A stretch of DNA of 12,962 nt, from NCBI GenBank assembly GCA_900752305.1, contig CAADUV010000160.1:1-12962 (forward strand). Direction: 5' to 3'. The position numbers were made by a program, and so were the translations under genes. This document shows, piece by piece, positions 7,562 through 12,962 of this stretch (position 1 is the stretch's first letter; every line of letters begins with the position of its first letter). The stretch is from an uncultured Oscillospiraceae bacterium (GTDB lineage Bacteria > Bacillota > Clostridia > Oscillospirales > Oscillospiraceae). The notes beneath the pieces are model-generated. The model was not told the origin of the DNA. It saw only the letters and a program-made list of their open reading frames with translations, and searched no databases.

Positions 7562-9103
7562 ATGAAGCATGAACTGGTCATTGTACTGGATTTCGGCGGA
7601 CAGTATAACCAGCTGATCGCCCGCCGCGTCCGTGAGTGCAATGTATATTGTGAAGTCAAGCCTTATACGACCCCCCTGGAAGAGCTGAAAGCCATGCACC
7701 CCATCGGCTTCATCTTCACCGGCGGCCCCAACAGCGTCTATGACGCAAAAGCCCCCCACTACGACCCCGCCATCTTCCAGCTGGGCGTGCCCATCCTGGG
7801 CATCTGCTACGGCTGCCAGCTCATGGCGCACACCTTGGGCGGCAAGGTCACCGCCGCTCAGGAGGACAGCGCCAGAGAGTACGGCAAGACCGAGACCTTC
7901 TATGAGACCACCTGCAAGCTGTTCAAGGGTCTGCCCGCCCAAGGCATCTCTTGGATGAGCCACAGCGATTACATGGCACAGGTGCCTGACGGGTTCCAGC
8001 TCATGGCACACTCCGACGCCTGCCCCAACGTGGCCATCGCCGACGAGAGCCGTGGGTTCTACGGCGTGCAGTTCCATCCGGAAGTGAACCACACCGAGCA
8101 CGGTGTGGATATGATCCGCAATTTCCTCTATGAAGTGTGCCACGCCGCCGGCGATTGGACTATGGGAGACTACTGCAAGCAGGCCATCCAGGCCGTCCGG
8201 GAAGAAGTGGGGGACGGGAAAGTCCTGCTGGGTCTGTCCGGCGGGGTGGATTCCTCCGTTGCCGCCGCACTGCTGGCGGAGGCAGTGGGCAGCCAGCTCA
8301 CCTGCGTCTTCGTAGACCACGGCCTCATGCGCAAGAACGAAGGGGACGAGGTGGAAGCCGCCTTTGCCAAGTGGGATCTGAACTTCGTCCGGGTGGACGC
8401 CGAGGAGCGGTTCCTGACCAAGCTGGCCGGGGTCAGCGACCCGGAGAAGAAGCGCAAAATCATCGGTGAGGAGTTCATCCGTGTCTTCGAGGAAGAGGCC
8501 AAGAAGCTGGGCACGGTTGACTATCTGGTGCAGGGCACCATTTATCCGGACGTCATCGAGTCCGGCGCCGGTGATGCCGATGTCATCAAGAGCCACCATA
8601 ACGTAGGCGGCCTGCCCAAGAACGTGGACTTTAAGGACATCATCGAGCCGCTGCGGATGCTGTTCAAGGATGAAGTGCGCCAGTTGGGCCGAGAACTGGG
8701 CCTGCCCGAATACCTGGTCATGCGCCAGCCCTTCCCCGGCCCCGGTCTGGCCGTCCGTATCCTGGGCGCCATCACCAAGGAGAAGGCGGACATCCTGCGG
8801 GACGCCGACGCTATCTTCCGGGAGGAAGTGGCCAAGGCTGGCTGGGACAGCAAGATCAGCCAGTATTTCGCCGTCCTCACCGATATGCGCTCTGTGGGCG
8901 TCATGGGGGATGGCCGTACCTATGACTACACCGTAGCCCTTCGGGGCGTCACCACCAGCGACTTTATGACCGCCGACTGGGCACGCATCCCCTACGAGGT
9001 TTTGGATAAGACCTCCGTCCGCATCGTCAACGAGGTGCGGAGCATCAACCGGATCGTGTATGATATTACTTCCAAGCCTCCTGGAACCATTGAGTGGGAG
9101 TGA
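7562..9103 (+). CDS. guaA: GMP synthase (glutamine-hydrolysing)
   Basis: GuaA converts XMP to GMP with ATP and glutamine-derived ammonia. The 513-residue product shows the amidotransferase domain (about 3-195; Cys82 in GICYGCQ, His172 and Glu174 in [10 protein letters not shown]), the ATP pyrophosphatase domain with P-loop SGGVDSS (226-232), and the C-terminal dimerisation domain (about 390-513) ending in the conserved [10 protein letters not shown] prefer ATG 7562 ([18 protein letters not shown]) because AAAGGG (7547-7552) is nine bases upstream; the in-frame ATG 7553 directly abuts that site. The gene is complete to its usual last residue even though a mobile element appears to begin at its 3' end, as expected when the integration site regenerates the gene end. 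Confidence 0.98.
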   Translation: MKHELVIVLDFGGQYNQLIARRVRECNVYCEVKPYTTPLEELKAMHPIGFIFTGGPNSVYDAKAPHYDPAIFQLGVPILGICYGCQLMAHTLGGKVTAAQEDSAREYGKTETFYETTCKLFKGLPAQGISWMSHSDYMAQVPDGFQLMAHSDACPNVAIADESRGFYGVQFHPEVNHTEHGVDMIRNFLYEVCHAAGDWTMGDYCKQAIQAVREEVGDGKVLLGLSGGVDSSVAAALLAEAVGSQLTCVFVDHGLMRKNEGDEVEAAFAKWDLNFVRVDAEERFLTKLAGVSDPEKKRKIIGEEFIRVFEEEAKKLGTVDYLVQGTIYPDVIESGAGDADVIKSHHNVGGLPKNVDFKDIIEPLRMLFKDEVRQLGRELGLPEYLVMRQPFPGPGLAVRILGAITKEKADILRDADAIFREEVAKAGWDSKISQYFAVLTDMRSVGVMGDGRTYDYTVALRGVTTSDFMTADWARIPYEVLDKTSVRIVNEVRSINRIVYDITSKPPGTIEWE

Positions 9104-9117
9104 GTTTTTGAAACTCC
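9087..9117. other. Probable attachment site (attL) at the 3' end of guaA
   Basis: The end of guaA is a known integration target for tyrosine-recombinase elements, and an Xre/Xis/Int module follows it here. A small inverted repeat, GAGTTT (9102-9107) and AAACTC (9111-9116), straddles the stop codon, and GGAGT/ACTCC flank it (9097-9101, 9113-9117), as core-type integrase sites might. The exact core cannot be fixed without the right end of the element or an empty site. Confidence 0.5.
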
Positions 9118-9124
9118 GAACCCG

Positions 9125-9245
9125 TTGCGGCACAACGATTTTGCGGTTTTATATCTCTCTTTTGATAACGATTTGATAACGCTCCCCATAGGCCGTATCA
9201 TTCTGTATCCCCAGTGGATTGCGGGTAAAGAATGTTCTTTTGCGG
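9125..9245. repeat. Short direct repeats between guaA and the element genes
   Basis: TTTGATAACG occurs twice in direct orientation (9161-9170 and 9172-9181), one helical turn apart. TTGCGG occurs four times (9125, 9141, 9219, 9240). Arm-type binding sites of tyrosine integrases and excisionase sites are short direct repeats in this position. This 210-base interval (9104-9313) holds no gene that I can support. Confidence 0.4.
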
Positions 9246-9271
9246 CTTATAAGTGAGGACAACCATATTAG

Positions 9272-9308
9272 AAAGCCCTTACCGATGGCAACGTCGGTAA
9301 GGGCTTTT
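9272..9308. terminator. Bidirectional terminator at the left end of the element
   Basis: AAAGCCCTTACCGA (9272-9285) pairs perfectly with TCGGTAAGGGCTTT (9294-9307) around an 8-base loop. Four T follow on the plus strand (9305-9308); the minus strand reads GGGCTTTCTAAT. It ends the minus-strand regulator gene six bases away and could also stop transcripts leaving guaA. Confidence 0.85.
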
Positions 9309-9313
9309 GCTGT

Positions 9314-9847
9314 CTATTCATCAGTATCGGGGCTATCTTTGAGTGCATCCACCAGGAAATCACTCAATTCCTGTGAGGGAACTTTTGCCCACCGCAGGGT
9401 GGTGTCGTACTTGGGGTAGTTGTACCGCCAGCGGTCATAGTCCTCCCTGGTGATCTCCCCGGCCTCCAGCTTCTTGGCCTGCTCCGCCCAGGCGGACAGC
9501 ATATCAAGCATATTGGCATAGGTCTTGCCTTTGGATTTGTCCAGACGCAGACAAACCTCGCCGTCAATCTCCCCAATAGTCAGCCCCCGAATATCCTCCA
9601 AAGCAAAGAGGGTGTGCATCAGGCCGATGTCGGTATCTATGTCAGGGACGGTCAGGGCATCAGGGGAAATATCAAAGAAGTCAGCCAGGGTCTTTGTCAG
9701 GTCGGCCTTGGGGGTGCGGCTCCCGGTTTCATACTGTGCCATACGCACATCGGCGGAGCGTTCCGGGAAACCCACCACCATGCCAAGATACTTCTGTGTG
9801 ATGCCCTTCATGTTGCGGAAGAAACGAATACGTTCACCAATCGCCAT
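9314..9847 (-). CDS. Xre-family helix-turn-helix regulator of the element
   Basis: The 177-residue product begins with an Xre/Cro-type helix-turn-helix (about residues 3-62: IGERIRFFRNMKGITQKYLG, then GSRTPKADLTKTLADFFDIS), followed by a C-terminal domain (about 70-177) with DIDTDIGLMHTLFALEDIRG, EIDGEVCLRLDKSK and the EITREDYDRWRYNYPKYD segment. I recall this architecture from regulators beside integrases in Firmicutes conjugative and mobilizable elements. The start is ATG 9847 with GGAG nine bases upstream (9860-9857). A longer reading to TTG 9913 is rejected because 9913-9885 is a strong minus-strand promoter. It diverges from xis across about 190 bases. No peptidase or ImmA partner is visible, so the inducing signal is unknown. 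A repressor role is inferred from position and family. Confidence 0.88.
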   Translation of the reverse strand: MAIGERIRFFRNMKGITQKYLGMVVGFPERSADVRMAQYETGSRTPKADLTKTLADFFDISPDALTVPDIDTDIGLMHTLFALEDIRGLTIGEIDGEVCLRLDKSKGKTYANMLDMLSAWAEQAKKLEAGEITREDYDRWRYNYPKYDTTLRWAKVPSQELSDFLVDALKDSPDTDE

Positions 9848-9884
9848 AACTGCCAACTCCAATCTATGTAATGGGGACACTTGA

Positions 9885-9913
9885 AGTATAACAGATATGT
9901 TTAGACCAGTCAA
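9885..9913 (-). promoter_or_regulatory. Promoter of the Xre-family regulator
   Basis: On the minus strand TTGACT (9913-9908) and TATACT (9890-9885) are separated by exactly 17 bases. Transcription would start near 9878, about 30 bases before the ATG at 9847. Confidence 0.8.
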
Positions 9914-9920
9914 GAGAAAA

Positions 9921-9938
9921 ATAAATAAATTTGTTTAT
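9921..9938. promoter_or_regulatory. AT-rich dyad between divergent promoters, candidate Xre operator
   Basis: ATAAATAAATTTGTTTAT is an 18-bp dyad with one mismatched pair (9926/9933). It lies 8 bases from the minus-strand -35 and 20 from the plus-strand -35, where a repressor dimer could affect both. Assignment to the Xre protein is inference. Confidence 0.5.
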
Positions 9939-9957
9939 ATTTTCTCGTTGGAAGGTC

Positions 9958-9986
9958 TTGACATAACGGAATAGAGTTAGTATAAT
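9958..9986 (+). promoter_or_regulatory. Consensus promoter of the xis-int-mob-rep operon
   Basis: TTGACA (9958-9963) and TATAAT (9981-9986) match the SigA consensus exactly with a 17-base spacer. Transcription would start near 9993. A promoter this strong in front of integrase genes needs repression to keep the element quiet. CGTTAA occurs twice just downstream (9994-9999, 10008-10013) and may be part of that control. Confidence 0.9.
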
Positions 9987-10036
9987 AGGACTACGTTAAG
10001 CAAATAGCGTTAAATCAAAAGAAAGGAGGAATCCAT

Positions 10037-10225
10037 ATGGAGAACAGATTCATCCGGGCGGAAGAAGTTGCGGACGAGCTGGGTGTATCGAAGCCCTACG
10101 CCTATAAACTCATCCGGCAGCTCAACGAAGAATTGAAGGACAAGGGCTTCATCACCATCGCAGGGCGGGTCAACCGCCAGTATTTCAACGAACGGCTCTA
10201 CGGGGCCAGAAAGGAAGGGAACTAA
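10037..10225 (+). CDS. xis: Excisionase-like helix-turn-helix protein
   Basis: The 62-residue product has a MerR/excisionase-type winged helix fold: RAEEVADELGVSKPYAYKLIRQLN (about residues 7-30) followed by a wing-like segment (GFITIAGRVNRQYFNERLYG). Such small proteins bend DNA at attachment sites and tip the integrase toward excision. The start ATG 10037 has AAAGGAGG (10022-10029) at 7-base spacing. Its TAA stop directly abuts the integrase ATG, and the integrase ribosome site (AAGGAAGG) is inside it, so the two are translated together. The gene symbol is given by role and position; small HTH proteins of this type can also act as regulators. Confidence 0.85.
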   Translation: MENRFIRAEEVADELGVSKPYAYKLIRQLNEELKDKGFITIAGRVNRQYFNERLYGARKEGN

Positions 10226-11302
10226 ATGCCAGTCTTTAAGGACGAAGCAAGAGGAACATGGTACGTCATGGTGCGGTATCAGGACTGGACGGGGGAGCGC
10301 AAACAGAAGTGCAAGCGTGGCTTTGCCACCAAACGGGAGGCCCAGGAGTGGGAGCGCAGTTTCCAGATGCAGACCTCCGGCGACCTGGATATGACCTTTG
10401 AAGCCTTTACCGAGCTTTACACCAAGGATATGAAACCCCGGCTCAAGGAGAACACCTGGCTGACCAAGGAGAACATCATCCAGAAGAAAATTCTGCCCTA
10501 CTTTGGCAAGCGGAAGATTAGCGAGATCACCACCAAGGACGTGATCGCATGGCAGAACGAGTTGCTGGCCTACCGGGACGAGAAGCGCAAGCCCTATTCG
10601 GCTACCTATCTCAAAACCCTGCACAACCAGCTTAGCGCCATCTTCAATCACGCTGTCCGCTTCTATGAGCTGCGCTCCAATCCCGCCGCCAAGGCTGGGA
10701 ACATGGGGTCAGAGGAACGGAAGGAAATGCTGTTCTGGACGAAAGCGGAGTACCAGAAGTTTGCAGATGCCATGATGGACAAGCCCGTTTCCTACTACGC
10801 CTTTGAAATGCTCTACTGGTGTGGTATTCGGGAGGGGGAACTGCTGGCCCTGACCCCGGCAGACTTTGACTTTGAGGCCGGGACGGTGAAAATCAGCAAG
10901 TCCTATCAGCGGCTCCACGGCAAGGACGTCATTACCACGCCAAAGACGAAGAAAAGCAACCGCACCATTAAAATGCCCAACTTCCTCTGTGACGAGATGA
11001 AGGATTACCTGGGGATGCTCTACGGTATCAAGAAGAAGGAGCGCATTTTCACCATCACGAAAAGCTATCTCCACCATGAGATGGACAGAGGGGCGAAGTC
11101 GGCAGGGGTCAAGCGTATCAGAATCCACGACCTCCGGCATTCGCACATCTCACTTCTGATTGACATGGGCTTCTCCGCTGTGGCGATTGCTGACCGTGTG
11201 GGGCATGAGAGTATCGAGATCACCTATCGCTATGCCCACCTGTTTCCGTCCAAGCAGACGGAAATGGCAGACAAATTGGACTTTGAAAGGATGGGAGCGT
11301 AA
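10226..11302 (+). CDS. int: Tyrosine site-specific integrase
   Basis: The 358-residue product is a phage/ICE-type tyrosine recombinase. It has an N-terminal arm-binding domain (about 1-60; GTWYVMVRYQDWTGERKQKCKRGF), a SAM-like core-binding domain (about 65-155) and a C-terminal catalytic domain. Catalytic residues visible are Arg202 (CGIREGELL), His301 and Arg304 (HDLRHSH), His327 (RVGHES) and probably Tyr336 (TYRYAHLF; Tyr334 is the nearby alternative). The lysine-bearing hairpin is TPKTKKSNR. All are intact, so the enzyme should be active. It is expected to recombine at the guaA end, about 1.1 kb upstream. Its last base is the first base of the next gene (TAATG), so the operon continues by translational coupling. 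The gap between int and the att site is filled by the regulator gene. Confidence 0.96.
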   Translation: MPVFKDEARGTWYVMVRYQDWTGERKQKCKRGFATKREAQEWERSFQMQTSGDLDMTFEAFTELYTKDMKPRLKENTWLTKENIIQKKILPYFGKRKISEITTKDVIAWQNELLAYRDEKRKPYSATYLKTLHNQLSAIFNHAVRFYELRSNPAAKAGNMGSEERKEMLFWTKAEYQKFADAMMDKPVSYYAFEMLYWCGIREGELLALTPADFDFEAGTVKISKSYQRLHGKDVITTPKTKKSNRTIKMPNFLCDEMKDYLGMLYGIKKKERIFTITKSYLHHEMDRGAKSAGVKRIRIHDLRHSHISLLIDMGFSAVAIADRVGHESIEITYRYAHLFPSKQTEMADKLDFERMGA

Positions 11303-11622
11303 TGTCAGCTAAGAATTTGGACACTCACAACCGCTGGAGGAACAAGACCGTGGCCTTCCGGGTATCCCCGGAGGAAAACAAGCAGATTGACGCCGCTGTG
11401 CGGCTCTCTGGCCTGACGAAGCAGGACTACATCACCCGGCGGCTCTTAGACCGGGCCGTGGTGGTGCAGGGCAATCCCAGGGTCTACAAGGCCCTGCGTG
11501 ACCAACTCGCCGCCGTCCTGGGGGAACTGCGGCGCATTGAGGCCGGGGGCGACGTGGGGGATGAACTTCTCGCCACCATTGACCTTATCTCAGTGACGCT
11601 GGGCGGCATGAAGGAGGATTGA
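11302..11622 (+). CDS. MobC/ribbon-helix-helix-like mobilization accessory protein
   Basis: The 106-residue product looks like the plasmid mobilization proteins of Firmicutes elements. It has a basic N-terminus, a short beta strand (KTVAFRVS, about 14-21), then two helices (EENKQIDAAVRLSG and KQDYITRRLLDRA) as in ribbon-helix-helix DNA-binding proteins. A second helical region (about 55-106; NPRVYKALRDQLAAVLGEL) follows, as in MobC-like proteins that help a relaxase open oriT. I cannot exclude a purely regulatory RHH protein. Its ATG overlaps the int stop by one base, and an AAGGAGG for the next gene lies in its last codons. No relaxase is in the window; it would be expected downstream. Confidence 0.72.
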   Translation: MSAKNLDTHNRWRNKTVAFRVSPEENKQIDAAVRLSGLTKQDYITRRLLDRAVVVQGNPRVYKALRDQLAAVLGELRRIEAGGDVGDELLATIDLISVTLGGMKED

Positions 11623-11629
11623 TAGATTG

Positions 11630-12784
11630 ATGGATTCCAGAGAAACGAAAAGGACTGTCCCGGTTCCGTCTGTTGGCGCAGACGGGGAACAGCCCAATTC
11701 TCAAACAACTACCCAAAGTATAGCAGAGGAAACGGCTGAAAACAACCCCCAAGAGAAAGATTTAGAGGAAATGCTCCGGGATATGCGGCGCATGAACGAC
11801 CCAGCCTACCTCCACACAGTTTCCATGAACGACCTTTACCAGAACATCTACCAGAGCAGACCGCCCGTAATAGACGGTCTGCTCTACCCTGGGACGTACC
11901 TCTTTGCGGGAGCGCCCAAGGTGGGCAAGTCGTTCCTGATGGCCCAGCTTGCCTACCATGTCAGCATGGGCCTCCCCCTGTGGGGCTACCCTGTCCACAA
12001 GGGGACTGTCCTCTATCTGGCGTTGGAGGACGACCACCGCCGCTTGCAGGGGCGGCTATACCGAATGTTCGGCACAGAGGGCACCGACAATCTGCTCTTT
12101 GCGGTCTACGCCAAACAGCTTGGCGTTGGCCTGGAGGAACAGCTAAAGAAGTTCGTCCGGGAACACCCGAACACCAAGCTGATTATCATTGACACCCTCC
12201 AGAAAATCCGGGAGGCTGGTGGGGATAAGTACAGCTACGCCAACGATTACGAGGTGGTGGGTAAGCTGAAACGCCTTGCCGATGATTGCGGCGTCTGCCT
12301 CCTGCTGGTACACCACACTCGAAAGCAACAGGCAGATGACAAATTCGATATGATCTCCGGCACCAACGGTCTGCTGGGAGCGGCGGACGGGGCCTTTCTT
12401 CTTCAAAAGGAGAAGCGGACAGACGGCAGCGCCGTTCTGGACGTGGCCGGGCGTGACCAGCAAGACCAGCGATTCTATCTTACCAGGGACAAGGAACGGC
12501 TGATATGGACGCTGGAGCGTACGGAAACGGAGGCATGGACAGAGCCGCCCGACCCGGTGCTGGAGGCCATAGCCGCCCTTGTGACGGCGGAGAAGCCGAC
12601 CTGGGGTGGTACGGCCACCGAGCTGGTAGCGGCGCTCCAGACCGACATGAAGCCCAACGCCCTGGCGATGCGGCTAAACGTCCGGGCCGGGAAGCTGCTG
12701 ATAGACTACCACATCCGCTATGAGAACAGCAGGAGCCACGCCGGGAGAAGTATCAGCCTGACGCTGGAACCGTCCCAGGCGTGA
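11630..12784 (+). CDS. RepA-like AAA (RecA-fold) helicase/ATPase
   Basis: The 384-residue product belongs to the RecA-fold hexameric helicase group that includes plasmid RSF1010 RepA (AAA_25 type). An unstructured hydrophilic N-terminus (about 1-60) leads to the ATPase core: Walker A GAPKVGKS (94-101), LALEDD, Walker B LIIIDTL (184-190), and the VHHTRK and SGTNGLLGAADG motifs characteristic of this group. The C-terminal 70 residues look like a winged-helix domain (TATELVAALQ, NALAMRLNVRAGKLL). The likely role is unwinding DNA to replicate the excised element. The ribosome site AAGGAGG (11611-11617) stands 12 bases from ATG 11630 and 9 from an in-frame TTG at 11627; one extra residue is the only difference. 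Its stop codon lies inside the first unit of a 9-bp repeat array. A primase or relaxase might follow. Confidence 0.85.
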   Translation: MDSRETKRTVPVPSVGADGEQPNSQTTTQSIAEETAENNPQEKDLEEMLRDMRRMNDPAYLHTVSMNDLYQNIYQSRPPVIDGLLYPGTYLFAGAPKVGKSFLMAQLAYHVSMGLPLWGYPVHKGTVLYLALEDDHRRLQGRLYRMFGTEGTDNLLFAVYAKQLGVGLEEQLKKFVREHPNTKLIIIDTLQKIREAGGDKYSYANDYEVVGKLKRLADDCGVCLLLVHHTRKQQADDKFDMISGTNGLLGAADGAFLLQKEKRTDGSAVLDVAGRDQQDQRFYLTRDKERLIWTLERTETEAWTEPPDPVLEAIAALVTAEKPTWGGTATELVAALQTDMKPNALAMRLNVRAGKLLIDYHIRYENSRSHAGRSISLTLEPSQA

Positions 12785-12862
12785 CGACCGTGACGGCTGT
12801 GACGGCTTTTTTGAGAGTGGCGGCGGTGTCTGAAACATCGTCACGGTCGTCACGGCTGTCAC
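12781..12862. repeat. Inverted array of 9-bp repeats (iteron-like) after the helicase gene
   Basis: Three tandem units GTGACGACC, GTGACGGCT, GTGACGGCT occupy 12781-12807. After about 32 bases, three GTCAC cores at exact 9-base steps (12840, 12849, 12858) form the same array on the other strand. The outer parts contain a perfect 16-bp inverted repeat, 12780-12795 with 12839-12854. A T6 run follows the first array. It could be a replication origin, an operator for the upstream gene, or a processing site; which of these is not decided by the sequence. Confidence 0.75.
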
Positions 12863-12895
12863 GGGGAGCAGCAAAGTTTAGGCGGGGTGCAGGGT

Positions 12896-12957
12896 GCCCT
12901 TTTCAAAGGGCGGCCCTGCTGGGGGAGGCAACCGCAGTTGCCGGGGGCAAAGCCCCC
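12896..12957. other. Cluster of three GC-rich hairpins at the window end, candidate oriT or origin part
   Basis: Three compact hairpins follow each other: GCCCTTT/AAAGGGC (12896-12902, 12905-12911), GGCAAC/GTTGCC (12927-12932, 12937-12942) and GGGGGC/GCCCCC (12943-12948, 12952-12957). None has a T tract. Such hairpins next to a mobilization gene resemble transfer or replication origins, but no nic consensus is recognised. The 178 bases after the helicase gene contain no gene. Confidence 0.4.
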
Positions 12958-12962
12958 ACACC

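Noticed and set aside
7535..9133. A 532-codon open frame on the minus strand opposite guaA
   Set aside because: Codon-bias shadow of guaA with no recognisable motifs; it also runs through the guaA ribosome site and att region.
9104..9313. A possible small gene between guaA and the regulator
   Set aside because: No frame of useful length has a ribosome site here; the interval is better explained by att-type repeats and a terminator.
9848..9913. N-terminal extension of the Xre regulator to TTG 9913
   Set aside because: The interval contains a TTGACT-17-TATACT promoter for the same gene, so it is upstream of the transcript start.
12781..12866. CRISPR array or ordinary terminator at the repeat cluster
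   Set aside because: Repeats are 9 bases, contiguous and in opposite orientations with no spacers; the large inverted repeat has a loop of over 40 bases and no T tract after it.

Overview
The window reads as a chromosomal segment of a spore-forming, GC-rich Clostridia species, probably Oscillospiraceae (Flavonifractor/Intestinimonas/Lawsonibacter-like), with an integrated mobile element starting immediately after guaA. The grounds are two small CotF-like spore coat proteins, the DUF421-DUF4363 pair, nrdR, Firmicutes-type AAGGAGG ribosome sites, and a Firmicutes-type Xre/Xis/tyrosine-integrase module. The genus is inference; no rRNA or marker comparison was possible.

Layout. Positions 1-146: a small terminator-like hairpin closing an unseen upstream unit. 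147-1218: an unrecognised 185-residue protein and two small spore-coat-type proteins, closed by a strong terminator (1224-1265). 1280-1853: nrdR with its own near-consensus promoter and a terminator. 1864-2924 (minus strand): a DUF421 (YetF-like) membrane protein translationally coupled to a DUF4363 protein. 2925-3174: divergent control region with two possible carA promoters and a full match to the ArgR operator consensus. 3175-7477: carA-carB, overlapping by 8 bases. 7491-7526: a GC-rich hairpin. 7562-9103: guaA, complete.

9104-12962: mobile element. Its left boundary is expected at the 3' end of guaA, a known integration target for tyrosine-recombinase elements. In order: a short repeat-rich att-like zone, a bidirectional hairpin, an Xre-family regulator on the minus strand, a divergent promoter pair with an AT-rich dyad between them, then a tight plus-strand cluster: excisionase, tyrosine integrase, a MobC/ribbon-helix-helix-like mobilization protein and a RepA-like hexameric-helicase ATPase. 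The ATPase gene ends inside an array of 9-bp repeats (three forward GTGAC units, then three inverted), followed by compact GC-rich hairpins at the window end. I read this as the recombination, mobilization and replication front end of an integrative mobilizable or conjugative element. Its relaxase and right end would lie beyond the window.

Working together: CarAB and GuaA are both glutamine amidotransferases in nucleotide (and arginine) synthesis, and the ARG box suggests arginine control of carAB. In the element, the Xre protein probably sets the on/off state of the xis-int-mob-rep operon from the shared promoter region, so excision, processing and replication would be switched on together. 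The most unusual sequence features are the inverted 9-bp repeat array at 12781-12862, the dyad-containing switch at 9885-9986, and the att-like zone at 9087-9245.
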